This document shows positions 26,870-40,504 of a stretch of 64,000 nucleotides of DNA, in pieces. This DNA is from Apostichopus japonicus (lineage: Eukaryota > Echinodermata > Holothuroidea > Aspidochirotida > Stichopodidae), in assembly GCF_037975245.1 (NCBI RefSeq), contig NC_092570.1, positions 18,675,418 through 18,739,417 of the forward strand, written 5' to 3'. The notes under the pieces are model-generated. The model was not told where the DNA came from, made no database searches, and was given only the letters and a program-made list of their open reading frames with translations. Position 1 is the first letter of the stretch; each line of letters begins with the position of its first letter. The position numbers and the translations under genes are program-made.

Positions 26870-28248
26870 AATATATACAACAAGCCTTTATCTAGTCCTA
26901 ATCCTGCAGTATATTAATGATGTCATCTTATTGACCATTTTTCTCTTTAGGGGTATATAGCCGTAACCAGCTTCTTGCCTGTTTTTTTGTATCCTCTGTA
27001 GAATAGAATTAAGGGAGGAATGCTAGGAGCTCTTGATGTAAATTGAAAACTGTAGTTATAATATCAAATCTATATTTGTATGTATGTATGTATGTTACAT
27101 AGTACACAGTTGACAATTTATCGAGTTCAAACAGTGAAGTGTTTTTATAAAGTTTAGAGACAAAGATGAAACCATAAAGCCACTCAAACACTTGTCGCCA
27201 GCGAAACCAACCCTAAGACCATTGTGAAAAAGAGATGAGTGGCAATACTTGAAAAATGTTCATGGCAAAGATCCGTGTCAACTTTTGCTAACATGGAGAG
27301 TGGAGGGGAGAGGGGGGGGGAACCACCACAGGGTAAAGGCTAGTGTTTTGAGATGTACGCGAAATATTCAGGTTTTCCAAAATGTTGTTGCAGTAGCAAG
27401 AACCGGTAGTCCCCTGCTGCTTTGGATATATCCCAAGGACAACTTGTTTTTCATATTGTCGTAAAGTTGAACATTATTGCTTAATTATAGTACACTTGTT
27501 TCACGCACAGCAAAACCTCTTTCAATTTGAGCGGTTTAATAGTTAACTAACTACACAAATTTCACTGCATGCAACCAATTGTGTACATTCTGACATGCTA
27601 TTATGTATTTATGCTCATGTTGGTTTATGGCCACTTAAAAGAGCAGCAAGTACTTTATAAAAACAAAAACAAAATGTTTTTGTGGTTGTTTCCTTAAACC
27701 TTGGCTAGAAACAGGAAATATTACTTCCAAAAAAAATCATTTTGATCAGGAAAATAGATCTCGGAGAACACACGGTGCTATTAAACTAAACTTAGTTAGA
27801 GATATAACAAAGAAAAGAAAAAAAAATAAGAATAAAACTAAAGAATAAAATATAGAAAAAGACAATCCCCCCCAAATGCTTTCTACAAATATTTAAAGTC
27901 TGCACTCAAAACATTAACATCTACAATCATGTAGCAAAATATGTCAATGTTTTTCATGCACCGCTGCTAGATTATTTTTATTGCATAGCAGAAGAAGGAT
28001 ATTCATCCTTTCTCTTTGCTACATCTAGGATAATAACGGTCTTATTTTTATTTTATTATTTTTTTTTTCTCTTTCTTTGTTCGTTTATTATCTCAGCCAA
28101 TTTCCATATTTCCATTTAAATAATATGAACCTTTCTACCTTTCAAATAATCTGCTTAAACTTTACACCAACATTCATGATTCACACAACTCTCTTCTGGA
28201 ACAGCAGAAGTATATAAGTAGTGTGTATATATGTATATATATATATAG

Positions 28249-28317
<69 letters not shown>

Positions 28318-28537
28318 TATATATATATACACACAGTACTTTATCACTGCCACTAACAATTTTCCCATCTCAACTTCTATCTAAAACCTTCCTCCCAACT
28401 TCATTCATCTGCATAGTATTCATTTCGGAGCTCTTGCCCTCCCTCCTCCCTCCAGAGGAGGAGGAAGAGGAGGGGAAAAAAAAGAAAAAAAAATATGCCA
28501 ATGTCCAGACTTGACATATTGTCTTTGCTTTGTACAG
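23833..28537 (+). other. Intron
   Basis: AT-rich intron with no recognised exon. It contains TA/GATA-like tracts around 25430-25560, (TA)n at 26257-26323 and 26803-26870, a larger (TA)n array at 28226-28333, a C-run near 24740 and an (AAT)n run at 24424. Confidence 0.7.
28226..28333. repeat. (TA)n microsatellite
   Basis: About 108 bp of alternating TA with periodic GTA and GATA interruptions, about 200 bp upstream of the next exon. Confidence 0.9.
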
Positions 28538-28639
28538 ACGTCGCCTGTAGCGGCTGCAACAAGTCAAGCTAATGCAGAAACCAATGCAGCAGCCTACTAT
28601 CACGGTCACCAATATTTGATACCCGTCGCCGTTTCCATG
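28538..28639 (+). CDS. mbnl: Muscleblind-like protein, Ala-rich linker exon
   Basis: A 102-nt exon of 34 codons, phase 0 at both ends, between acceptor tttgctttgtacag and donor ATG/GTGAGG. It encodes a low-complexity linker beginning TSPVAAATSQANAETNAAA, then YYHGHQYLIPVAVSM. Vertebrate MBNL has an Ala/Pro/Val-rich linker of similar character at the same place between the finger 1/2 and finger 3/4 pairs. That linker is flexible and contributes to splicing activity. A methionine-initiated frame runs on into the intron beyond 28640, but the strong GTGAGG donor and phase match argue for splicing here. Because the exon is symmetric, skipping it would keep the frame. Assignment rests on position, phase and composition, not on a specific motif. 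Confidence 0.82.
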
Positions 28640-30100
28640 GTGAGGCCAAATTTGAATACTTTTCTTCCAGCAGGACATCGGGTCAAAAACAGGTTTTTTT
28701 AGACCTTTCTTCCCGTGGCGTCAGTACAGTGGGTCTATACAAATTACATGTACCCAAACCCTTAACCCCCCTCTCCTACCCCCTCCCCCCAAAAAATGTA
28801 GAGAAACCATAGGACACAAAAGTGACAAACGCTATAGTTGAAAAGTTCCACTTTCTTAATATTAATTTCAATTATTTGCAAAAATTATTCCATTTTATTC
28901 ATGTTTTTTTTTTTGTGGCTCATTTGAATAACTTGAACTTTTGGAAAGAAAAAAAAAGGGGTTTGACAAGTTTGTTGCAACTGTTGTTATTAATAAGCAG
29001 GGAATTTTGCGTGCTGTGAGAAGAATTTTACTTTACAAATATATCTGTTTTATGATGCATATGTTTATTCTGCTTGAAATTTACACTGCTTGCATTATTT
29101 ATATTGATACATATTTATATATGCCTTGACCAAACAAAAAAAAATGATATGAAAAGAAAAAGAAAAATGCTTGTAAAGTTTTTGGTGTGTGGTGCTTTTG
29201 TGTTCAAATATCCTACTGCTCACTTTGCATGCTTGTTAAGCCTTTTTTGATTTGATTTTTTATGATTCAATGCTGGCTATAAGTATCGTATTCAGTGAAA
29301 ATGATTACATCGTTAATGGGCTATCAGGAAAAGTAAAAACACAAAACAAAATTGGGATGGTTTTGGTTTTGAAAAGGAAACCATTATGAGAAAACATCCT
29401 TTTTAACGCAACAATTGTTGTGTACAAATTTCTTGCAAGCTGGCATCTTTAGCACTTGTGTATTATTATTAAACAAGCTAGGGTTTCAACAGACTAGGTA
29501 CATGTTAGGACATGTATGTGATCAATTCCATTACTACATTATATGGATATATAATATAATATATAAAGATATAAATTGATACAGTTGGAAATGGAGAAAG
29601 GGTCCACATATTTTGGAGCCTACAACTGTTTGGGCAATTGCTCGACGGTGGTGTACATTAGTGTACAGTGAAAGAGCGGACCACTGCCCCGAGCAAATTA
29701 AACCATATATAGATATATATACATACATGTATGTGTTATAACAACTCAACGATTCTGCATGTACGGTCTTAGAAGCTGCTTTAATAAACGTGATTCAGTC
29801 ACTATTATGCTCATGCTCGACGTGGCAGAGGTTTTCTTGTTCGTGGAGTGATGTTAATCACTTCAAACGAAGATCCCAGAATATCAAAATGCATATGGGT
29901 CTTTAATTTCATACGATTGTGTCCCTGGGCCACTGGCTTGTATTGCTAATACTAATTTATTAATGTCATATTTCACTTTTCATGTAAAAATCTTCAGATG
30001 TCAATTCCATGACGAAAACTTCTGTATGACAATCCTGTATGTATAGTAGTGTGCTATCACAGCCGATTATCTCTGTAGTTACAATATGCAGTTTATATAT

Positions 30101-30105
30101 GTGTA

Positions 30106-30191
<86 letters not shown>
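30101..30191. repeat. (TA)n microsatellite
   Basis: About 90 bp of alternating TA, adjoining a putative foldback element. Confidence 0.9.
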
Positions 30192-30199
<8 letters not shown>

Positions 30200-30267
30200 G
30201 GTTTGGTGGATATGCGTCTATCTTGGCGCAGAGTGCTCTATGTCCGGTGGACAGAGCGAAGTATAAA

Positions 30268-30385
30268 GGTGAGAATTAGTTGAGATCAGTGGAACACTAG
30301 TAGTTGTTACTCAGAGTTTCACGCGTCGAGCGATCATCAGACAACTCCAGAGGAGTTGTCCCACTAGTCTCAACTAATTCTCACC
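30268..30385. mobile_element. Foldback / MITE-like element with 18-bp inverted ends
   Basis: The left end ggtgagaattagttgaga (30268-30285) and right end tctcaactaattctcacc (30368-30385) are exact inverted repeats, and a few more matches extend inward. The 118-bp interval also contains a small internal hairpin, acaactcc-aga-ggagttgt. It lies between TA tracts about 240 bp before the next exon. No coding content was seen. The true element may extend left into the 30195-30267 non-TA segment. Confidence 0.65.
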
Positions 30386-30622
30386 TATATATATCTATAT
30401 AATTAATTTATACTAACATGCCAACGTGACCTTCGTCTAAAAGTTTGTGTCGTGTGATAAATAAGATCTACTCGTGAAGGGACTCGTCACTAATTTCCGC
30501 TTTACTTGCCAAACAATGTCTTCAATAAACATAAGGGCGATATTTCACAGATATATCGTGCCGTAACCATTCTCAATTATTCCGTCCATTCACATTTTCA
30601 AAATGTCGTCTTCCGTCTACAG

Positions 30623-30862
30623 GCTCCCAGTGCGACACACAGTACCTTTAGTCCACACATGTACCCGGGGTCCTATTTTTCACAAGCCATGCAAACTGCC
30701 TTGCCTACGGTAGCAACCTCCACTTCATTGCCTGGTTCAGCACACTCCACCGCTCACCCCGGTTTTTCCGAGATCCCCATGCAGACACCAATTATACCCA
30801 ACGCCCTCGGTGCCCCTTCCTTTCAGCTTTTACAACCAAAAGCAAAGAATGACCGGTTAGAG
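30623..30862 (+). CDS. mbnl: Muscleblind-like protein, linker exon ending at the finger 3 boundary
   Basis: A 240-nt exon of 80 codons, phase 0 to phase 0, between acceptor cttccgtctacag and donor GAG/GTAGGT. It begins APSATHSTFSPHMYPGSYF and continues as a Ser/Thr/Pro/Ala-rich linker. It ends QLLQPKAKNDRLE, which matches the vertebrate QKLMRTDRLE sequence just before finger 3. The exon boundary after DRLE is at the same residue as in vertebrate MBNL genes, which strongly supports orthology and joining to the exon at 40505 that starts VCREF. The linker separates the two tandem finger pairs and lets one protein bind widely spaced YGCY motifs. No zinc ligands are present in this exon. Confidence 0.93.
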
Positions 30863-33800
30863 GTAGGTGGCTCACTTTACTAATTTGAATTTTTTTTTTA
30901 TCTCTCTATCTCTCTCTTTTTCCTTCTCTCTCTCACTTGATATTAATAACTACAGATTTTTTACGACATAAAATTATTCTGATCTGCTGTTTTGCACATG
31001 AATTCTATATAAAATATTGACTACATTTCTCAAACCATTGTGTAAGGGTCTCTGAAATTTTTGGTGTTATGCTCTCTCTTCACTTTCTTTCTCTGTATTA
31101 AAAAAATAAAAATAAAACGCAACTTGAATCGTTAGTTAGAGTTTTGTAAATTAGATAAAAGTCATCAAAAATGAGATGTGTACATATTTCATGCTTAATG
31201 GATAATTTCTTCAATATCAGAATCACAATTAATAGTATACACCATCATTAATTTAGTTTCCAGTGGCAATTGTTTCAGTTCGTTTTTTTATTGTATCTAA
31301 ACAAGTATAATTTTCTGCTAATTTAAGAACTCATATAGTTTTGTACTGATGAATTAATTGCTCCAATGAAATGATTTAATTTCTTCATTTTGATCACGAT
31401 TCTGTAGTACAATTTCCCCTGGTGTTTTGTGTGAATTTATTTTAAGGTCATTGAACTTGATCAAACTGAGGCAAACCTCCTGATCCTTCCGACTCCATCA
31501 ACAACAAGCTGAGTAACGAACAATGCCCCCACATTACAGCATACTGTATTAATGTATTTCAGGTTATATTATATAGCTCCCCCCCTCCCCACAGCATATT
31601 TCCCAGGCCCATCGACTGCCCTTCATACCTTGTCTCCACCGGTAGTCCGGGACAGGAACACCTTTACCTTGCATGGTCTTTAATTTTGCCAGCGTTTATT
31701 TGAAACAGAATCTTTAGAAGGAAGGTATCAGTCAGGTGTTTGGTCTGTGTTAAGATAATATCTAATTAGACCTAATTGTCGGTTTGTGATAAAGTAACCT
31801 CTCAAAATATCCTTTCTGATCTCATTTGGTATTTCTGGACAATCGGGGATAAGGGAGGGGGGGGGGGGGAGGTGGGAGGGGGATCTCAATTCAGCTGGTA
31901 CATTCAAGTCTTACCATTTTTCCAAGTCTTTCATCAGTCTCAGATATATCAAGTTTATTATCGATCAATCTCTGACTTTGTTTATTCTATATCAGACTTG
32001 ATTTAAGTCTGATTGTTTACTTAATTTATTGAGACTTGGCTCTATCTCTTTACGTCTGCTGCTTTGTCATCAACCTCAAGACCTGTAAATTAATTTACCG
32101 ATTTCAGACTCGTCATTTTAAGTCGTTACTCCGTCAATTTAAAACTTATAATGTTGAATCCGTTGTACAACATTGTCAATTTCTGGCTTCGGATTATCGA
32201 TCAATTTCAGCCTTTCAAAAGTTTGCATCCAGTAGTCTAACACTAGGATCAATCCCTTGTTCATCCATCCTAGGACTTGAGTCTAATTGGCCTGTATCAA
32301 TTCCAGGCTTTTATATGTCAACATTCTAGCAATGTCGGACTTAGCTAACTCTGCAGTTTGTCAGTAATAACAGGCTCTGTTTGGTCTGATGTTCATCTGT
32401 CTCAGACTTGGCACATACATACAGTATATGTGGTATATTAATAGGAATGCAGCCCGGAATAAATACACTCATCTGCTTCAAGCCAGCCATCTCAGTGGGA
32501 AATTGCCTTATCGTATAACTTATTGATAGTACCTTCAGTTGTCAACTATTTGCACCTGTTTATTTTTTTCTTTCTTTTATCGTTCTCAATTCTCTGGTGT
32601 ATTTCCCTTTCTGAAAGAAGAAACCCTTTTATGTTTAAGGGTTTAAGGTCTACTACATATCTACTTGGAGGTTCTATGTTAAACCACATAAGATTCCTCT
32701 GTCACTGACAGTATTTCGATCACCTCAAGAACATGCAGGGATAGGAGGAATTTGAAAAGGCAACATTTGAGGGAGAATAAACGGGGTAAAAAGGAAGGGA
32801 TTTAGAAGGGAAAGTTGGCTACTTTGGTTTAGGCTTTTCTGTCCTGATTTGTGGAATAGTGTCTGGGGGGGGGGGGGGGGGGGATTGAGAAAAATGACTT
32901 CTTCAGTGTAAATCTAGGGTATGGTCAGGATGTTGGAAAGGATTTCTATACTTGTAATGTTGTAAACACATTAAATCGCCTGGCTGTTAGTTTGTGGATG
33001 AAATTTGCATCAATCAATGATTTATGGATTATGGTGACCAATGTTCATACCAGGCTGGTTTGTTTTGGCAAGGTATGGATAAAATAGATACATATAGTAA
33101 GCATAATAGTTATGGTATGAAACCATGTTAGGGTAGATCCACATAAAGTCACTTGCAATTAAGTAATCTGGTGTTCCAAGAAAGATCTTGATATCAGTCT
33201 AGTAGTTAAAAATTGTTCTCTTATAAAAATGTAGAAGCCAGGAATCACTAAAGCCCATTATGGCTCTCTGGCTTAAAGACCCAGTTCGTCTGCTGTCCAT
33301 TTCCAAATTCTCCCTGTCTCAAAAATCGAAGAAAACACATTAGGCCGATTGTTGGAACTCAGTATACCATTTTGTAAAACACTGCATTCATTGGAGTGGC
33401 TAATGGAAACCAAAAATAAGAATGAAATTGTTTGTGTAGGTGGAATTTCTTGTGGTCTTCATAGTCCTGAGAGAAAAAGAATTCCCTTCAGATGATACCG
33501 TTTTCATGAACATGATATCGGAGATAAATTGTGGATGACGCAAAGAAAACGGAAACCACCTTCGATTGATTGTCTGCAAATTTTGTCGACCTTGACTATT
33601 GTGTCGGTAAAAAGATAATAAAATGCCATTGATTAACAATTTTTAGATAAATGTTCTTGGACAAAAAAAAGGGAAAAAAAGACGGTGACCTTGCAGTATT
33701 AGAATAAACACAGTAGTATCTACGAACCTTTAGGTTTGTCAAGTCGGTTATACGCTCATAGTCAAGGGATTTCTCTTGATGTCGCGATTAGACAATATTG

Positions 33801-36505
33801 TCATATCTTTTATAATTGAGATTTGAGTCAGTTTACGGGGAAAAAATAGGTATGCGAGATCTTGTCAAGATTACAGGATTCATTCTTTGAAGTCTCTAAA
33901 CGAGGAGTCATCCATGCTCGCCGATGTTGCACAGTCGATTTTTTCTCCTTCTTTTATTTTTTCCCCTCTCTGTTCCTTCTCCTCCCTCTTCTTCTTAGTC
34001 TTCAGCCATTCACTAACAAGAATATGATAATGACCCTGTGCCATCACGTTTTTCCTCTGAACAAATTGTCTGTAAATTTACCGATGCTCTTACGAGCGCA
34101 AAGCCAGACGCTCCTCTCATCAATCTTCTGATAGGCCTTGTCTGTGTCTGCGAAATATGCCACTCAACCCCCAAAAAAATGTCTCTCTCTCTCTCTTTCC
34201 CTTGTTTCCTTCATGTCTGGGAATCTTCAAGTCTGCAGGAAAAAACTGCCTTCAAAAATTATTGCATGGCGAGCACTGCGGCTGAAAAATGGGTTTTTGC
34301 TTTAATAGCTGGGACATATATATAGTGTATGTATGTGATATTTTGCAGCAGGAGAAGGGGGGGGAGTTGTAGAGGGGGGAATTGGAAGGGAGTTATTAAA
34401 GAAGAAGAAGAAGAAGAAGATGTAGGGACATTAAAATAAGAACATCACTTTTAAAACATTGCAAGTCAAGATATAGAAGGGTGATCTTCTGAACCAGGAA
34501 CAAAAAGACGATATTCTGATAATGACAGAGTGCAATGCAATTAGGCTTGTTGGCACTGTAAGCAGCTTGATGATGAAAGAACCAATAAGAACAAATTCAT
34601 GTTTCAAGGAAGGAAGTAGCTTTTTGCCTTGTCTGATTGATAAGCCGTGGGCAGCCTGTAATACAGAAGAGGCTAAAGGAGGGGTGGACATTCGGTCAGT
34701 GCCAGTGATGGAGACTATAAAGGGAAAATAATACGATTGTGTCCAGACATGAGCTAAGTATATATCGAATGGGAATGTGGTTTGGTTCAAATCGGTTTAG
34801 ATTCAAATCAATCGGTTTCCTCGTATTCACGAAGGTGTGTCGGACGTTAATTAAACGGCCACTAAATTTTTCGGACAGATGAGGACAAACTGTTGTAGGT
34901 CTCGACATAGGCAAGTAAGGAGCTAGGGAGCATTTAACATACCGACTAATCAATCCTAGCCGACTAATCAATCCTAGCATGTATGTCAAGTCACATAGCT
35001 TCTGGGGCAGACAAATTGGAAGAACTATTATAGGAGACATCTTTCCATGGGATGTGTTTGTTTATGACGCTGCATGAAAAGAAGGATGAGTTGGAAAATA
35101 TATTAAATCATGGTGGTTCTGTGAGCGGATATTTGTAGATGTTGAATGATTTATGGAAGCTTTACTGATTGCAAGCAAAAACCAATTTTTTTACCTGCAA
35201 ACACTCTAAAAAGGACAACACAACTGGATGTTGTTATGTACAACAATGCAAAGTTATAGTGAAAAATTCACTTTTGCATTTTGAATCTTGGGACCAGTAA
35301 GGGGGGGGGGGGTGGGGGAGGAGTAGTTGCAGCTTATGACTTTGAGAGATAAAGAAAGAGGCCTTTATGAATTTTATGGGAATGGACAATTGATTGGAGT
35401 GGATGGAGTAAAGATGTATATATAATCTAGTTTGAAAAGAAGAGTATTTGTAGGACACTTGTCAAAATAGCTTTTAAACCTAGAAAAAAGAAGTTAGCGT
35501 GGAAGCAATTCATTCTTCACTTGGTATGTAGTTCCCATTCCTCCCCTTAGTCATGTCAAGTTATTCAATATTTTAGATTCAGCATGGTTAAGTCCATCTC
35601 TATGACTGACAGGAAATAAACGATGTAATCAATAAAAAGAAATATATAAAAATAGAGGTAAAATTTTGAAGCATTTGTGTCTCAGTGCCATATTTAGACT
35701 TGACCAAGTCCTCACCCTTGTGTGTGAAGAAACGTTAAAACTGTGACATCTCCCAAATGGAATAAGAGTTTTCATAGCTATATGGTGAACGTTGTTCATT
35801 AACATGTATAGGTATCCCTATATGAGCCAATAATAATGGATAGTATTAATTTTCCTTTACAGTAAATATGTGCTAGTCTCTTTGAACACAGATCTGAGAC
35901 CAATTTATTTCTTGTTTTATCTCGATATATATATCTATATATATGTATTTATTTATCTATGTATATATATAGATATATATATATATTTATCTTTCTATAT
36001 ATATATATATATAAACATCAATATATAGATATACATCAATATATAAATATGTATATATATAATATATTTTAATATTCCTTTGTCTTTTCATATTGTTATC
36101 CTCTCTAATGAAAACTTTGTCACGTCTCATATGGTTTTTGATTCCATTTTGTTTTACCCATATTTTTCAAGATATTGTACATCATCTGATGTATAGTAAT
36201 ATATGTAATATTACCAGAAATGTCGTACGGTCTGGACTCCAGTTTTGTACTATTTCTCTTGGCGTGAAAGATCGTGCCTCTATTTTCTTGCAACAATAAA
36301 AGGGGGGGCGGGGGGAGGGGAGAAAAAGGGACTGGCAAATGCATGAAAAGAAAGTGGTGGAAGTTTTCAATATGTAACTGAAAGTTTGATGGTGGTATTG
36401 ATTCAAGTCATGTGACACTGACTTGCAACAACCATGACGATGAGGAGGAGGAGAAGGATGAGATGGACGAAATGTTTGAATATGAGATCATTTGTTTTTA
36501 TTTAG
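30863..36505 (+). other. Intron
   Basis: Intron with no firm exon. It contains long poly-G/G-rich runs at 31856-31881 and 32867-32883, a (GAA)n tract near 34400, a small direct duplication of ccgactaatcaatcctag at about 34941-34977, and mixed TA tracts at 35926-36068. Confidence 0.7.
35926..36068. repeat. Mixed TA / TATC microsatellite
   Basis: Low-complexity TA tract with ATCTATATATAT and ATACATCAATATA variants, about 440 bp upstream of the candidate cassette exon. Confidence 0.85.
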
Positions 36506-36577
36506 TACCTTAAGTCGCCTAATCCAATGGCAGGGGTGTCACCGTATCAGGCGATCAATTCTACACCAGCTAAGAAG
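36506..36577 (+). CDS. mbnl: Candidate cassette exon between linker and zinc finger 3
   Basis: A 72-nt segment of 24 codons, phase 0 to phase 0. It lies between a good acceptor (catttgtttttatttag) and a good donor (AAG/GTAATC). It reads YLKSPNPMAGVSPYQAINST followed by PAKK. A second possible acceptor nine bases downstream (cttaag) would drop YLK and also keep phase. It sits exactly at the conserved DRLE/VCREF junction, so inclusion would insert 21 or 24 residues just before finger 3. I know no vertebrate MBNL exon at this place. Support is from splice sites, phase and Pro/Ser/Ala/Gln composition typical of muscleblind linkers, so it may be a lineage-specific alternative exon. A chance open segment cannot be excluded. 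Confidence 0.55.
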
Positions 36578-36716
36578 GTAATCTTGTCACTACGCACAAT
36601 TAAATTTGCTTCTAATTTATTTTAATCCATTTAGAATTAATATTACCAAACACCTCCCAACTTTAGTTATGTATATATATATATATAGATAGATAAAAAT
36701 GTATATATATACATTA

Positions 36717-36752
<36 letters not shown>

Positions 36753-39700
36753 TGTATGTATGTATATATATATATACATATATATATATATCTGCGGGGG
36801 TGCGGTGACGGGAGTTGACCCCCCCTCAACAAAAGGAGTCCCCTTCCACATTATTATTTATACCCATACATTCCTCGCTATGAATGAATTAACTCGGTGG
36901 CTTCAATGGCTTGCCTCTTCTTCGGTGATGTTCATAAAAGTAATTATCTTGTTGAGACATTCTTCTTTGTTTTTTTCGTTCCAATTTTTTTTTCGTTCTT
37001 TTTTTTCCAGTCAAATCGGCCTTTTGTCTATCTCTCTCTCTCTCTCTCTCTCTCTTTTATCAATTTTTTTTTTTCAGTTATTATATTTTGTATATAGGAA
37101 GTTTAATAATCACCATCATTATTATCCATTCCCAGTAAAATGGATTTCTCTTCTCTTTTGCTTTGCTGAATTCTGGACAAAAGTTTTATTTTGGGAGGGG
37201 TTTATATATATACACACACATATATGTATGTGACATGGAGGTGTTTGTTATCAGGCACAACAAGCTGGACGCTACTTACAATGTTCTGGCTTCCTGGTGG
37301 AAGGGGCTTTGTGGTTATTGTGGTTAAACATTATCTTAATTTGGTGGAACATGTTATTTGTCAACAACAACAGAACAAAGTGTGATAACTCATCCCCCCC
37401 CCCCTCCTATTCCAGCTTTTCTCAAAAGTTTCAAACATATATTTGACATTTAATTATAGTTTTTGAACCCCAAACCATGAAGTAGCAAGTATATAACTAA
37501 ACTTTTGAGGTACAGGGTGTGGTAATCTCGCAAATTTTTCAATTTTTTTCCTCCCCCCCCCACCCCCTTTTCAGATGTTACAAATGATCAGTTTATGGAC
37601 GTCCATGTATACGAAGTAGACTAGTTACCAATCGATAGCTCTCCCTCCTTTGTCAGTCTGTACCACATTCCCCCCTACCCGTTCCTTTCCCTACCATTTT
37701 GTCTAGTATACTGTCCTTTCTCTCAAGAGAGGAGGGAGGAGGAGGAGGGGTGACATGCTCGATATTTTCACGTTTGATTTCAAACTTTGATATGATCCAT
37801 TCACATGCTTGCTACTTCATGTGTGAATTAGGAGGAGTCCTAGTAGTGTCCTGCTTCTTCTTTTTTTTTCTTTTTTTTTTTACTTATAATTTTTTATTCT
37901 GCGGTGAAAACTGTAGTGATCATCTCGTGTCCTGCTGGTTGGTAACACACGTTTATTGTTGAAAGAGATCATTCACGCATTTATCCATTCACTGTAGCCC
38001 CACTCATTATATACTACTGGCTGGCTGTGTGGAAAATGCATGCATTCCCACTGATTGCTACGATGCAGATATTTGTTCCTTCATTCAAGCTAATACCTCA
38101 CGCTTCACTTTTATCTCCTAGTTTTGCTGGCTTCTAGCCTTTTTTTATATTTATTTCCCCCCGCCCCCCGCATTTTTTTTCTAGAGCTTGAGTTCCGATA
38201 GAGGGCAGCACAGTGAATTCTTACTAAATCCAAGAGCCTTTTGAATTATTTTTCTTTCTCTGATGGTACCCCCCTTTATGCTTGCAATCGTGTGCTTCGC
38301 ACGATGTAGAATATAATTTCGCCTGTCTTTTGAAAAAGTTCTGATTTTCAAAAAAACAAAATAAAAACATCTTGTGTCCTGTAAAACTTATGCAGTGCCA
38401 CAGTCATGTTTTTAATTATGTACAAATGTTCTTTCACTGGCCTACAAAGTTGAATAAAAGTAGTAAATTTGATATATTTAAATAGATATTAAAAGTCTCT
38501 TTGCTGTCGAACTCTTTTGAGTTGAGCTAGAAATAAAAGAAAAAAATATAGAGCAAAAAAAGCTCAAACGAGCAACAACGAAGGTAGTAGATAATGAAAG
38601 ATAATGGACTGCATCTGTGCCATGTGTTTAATTAGTGTAATTAACTAACTTCCTAGGTATCTTGTCTGTAGAGTAAGTCTTAAAAAGGGAAGCGGGAAGG
38701 TATCAATTAGATGAGTTTTTTCTAAGAAAACGAAAACAAAGTCAGGTAACTTTAGTCCAAATTCAACATGAAGGAAGGACAGAGATATAGAGAGATGGGG
38801 GGTGGGGTGGGGGGTATGGTTAATATTGGGTTTAGGAAGGTAGCTATGTTAGATTTAAGATTGTCATGGTCACAAAATGCAATAGTAAAGACACAGACAA
38901 AGGGACAGGGGGCAAAGGGGAAGAGGAGAACTTATGTAAAAAGGTTTTGCTGTGAAAATTAATTTTTAACAATAGAGTTATTGATGATCTACAAATTGTG
39001 TTAGAATATACTCAATTGCATTTAAAGCAAAGAATCCGAGTACCGATAGGGGTTCTCTAGTGGGTTGGGAAGGAGACGAAAAGGGGTACAGAAAAAGGCC
39101 AAAGAACGTAAAATATTCCACGTCTGTTTTAACTAGAGGATTCAAGCATCTTTAAATGGCTGTTTTGAATTTGTTGCTTTAAATCTAGCTAGTTTTCAAT
39201 TTAGATATATCAGTGACTACAATTCAAACTTTGGAAAATCTTTTGAAAATGAAAATTTTTTTTTCCCAGGCCGAGGGCATTTGGTAGTTTTTGTCTAAAG
39301 ATAATCTGTTCAGACTGTGAACTGGCTTGTGTATAAAACTGCTGCCGGTTTTTCATTACCTACTTTCCAAAAGTTTTGCTCCAAAACATTTGTCGTCCTA
39401 GATCTTTACCTTTCGTTATTTATTTATTTTATTTTTTGTTTGCTTTCCTGCCTAGCTTGCTTGTGAGATCCTAGCTGTGTATTTGCTGTTTTCATTTTTT
39501 TTATTACTAAAAGCTGAAACTGATATACTAGTTATTGCGATGAAGAATTTATATCGTTCAGCTGGTAGTGCTTTAACTAAAGTGCAAAGAGACAAAATTG
39601 TAGCAATTTGAAAATGCGCAGAGCTGGAGGCGCGAAAAACTTTGTACGATTGCATATACCTCCCATAGTGCTGCGATGTCCCCCAAACTGACTAAGCATA

Positions 39701-40504
39701 TATAAGCGACAGTGAAGCATATTTCAAGCGAGGGTCAGCCATGTCCATCGAAATTTGCCAGATTAGGGAGGGTGAGGAGAAGAAAGTTAACATACCCTGG
39801 GATGAAAGGGGAATGCATTGATTTCCATACAGCAAGTCACAGACATCCAGTGAATGAATAAAGGTGATAAATCCAATTCCCGTTTTAGGAACCTCGTTGA
39901 CCCGTTATCCATATAGTGGGTGTGGTCTAAACTTATTTTTCGGTGGGCAAATTATTTGTATATTAAGGAATGCCAAAATGGATAATATTGGGACTTTTTT
40001 TTTTGTGCTCGAATAATTAAATCATCCGTCTACAAAAGTTGTGCACAGGTCAGAATATGTTGCTACGAGAAGTTACGTTGCAAAAGAACCACAAAAAAAA
40101 GTTGTTATTTTGTGATTTGATGTTCCCCTTCCCTCACCCCCCCCCCCATCCTTCCATTTTGCCTTGAAAAAAGAACTTACTTTTTCCTTGCATTTTGAAT
40201 GGAACCAGTAAATATGAACTTGAAATTTCATAACAAAACTTTGTTGGTTATTTTTCTTATCACCCACTCCCCCTCCCCCCCCCCTCACATTTAATTGGAA
40301 AGCTTTGGACCAAAAATCTGACCAAGTGTTCCTTAAAAATATACAAAATCACTTCTTTTTTTTGTTTTAACGAAGAACGATTGTACTTGGGAATTCAACT
40401 CGGTGGAGCTGTTGTATAGGAATGTGTATATACACAGAGGCATGAAAACCCACCGTCGGCTTAAGCTTAGCTCACCAGACCGAATTCTCCCCTTTGTCTT
40501 TTAG
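36578..40504 (+). other. Intron
   Basis: Intron with no further exon seen. It contains TA and (TATG)n arrays at 36669-36795, a (CT)n run near 37030-37055, and poly-C runs near 37395, 37552, 40137 and 40276. Confidence 0.7.
36669..36795. repeat. TA and (TATG)n microsatellite
   Basis: A TA tract leads into about nine TATG units and back to TA. It explains the long Tyr/Ile/Met-Tyr-Val-Cys frames on both strands here, which are not genes. Confidence 0.9.

Larger units (their letters stand above)
28640..30622 (+). other. Intron
   Basis: Intron with no coding exon seen. It carries a (TA)n array at 30101-30191 and a foldback repeat at 30268-30385, both just upstream of the next exon. Confidence 0.7.

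Noticed and set aside
36724-37233. Longest open frame in the window (169 codons, + strand)
   Set aside because: It begins in TATG/TA repeats and runs through CT and T-rich tracts. Composition is low-complexity, there is no domain, and it fits no exon structure.
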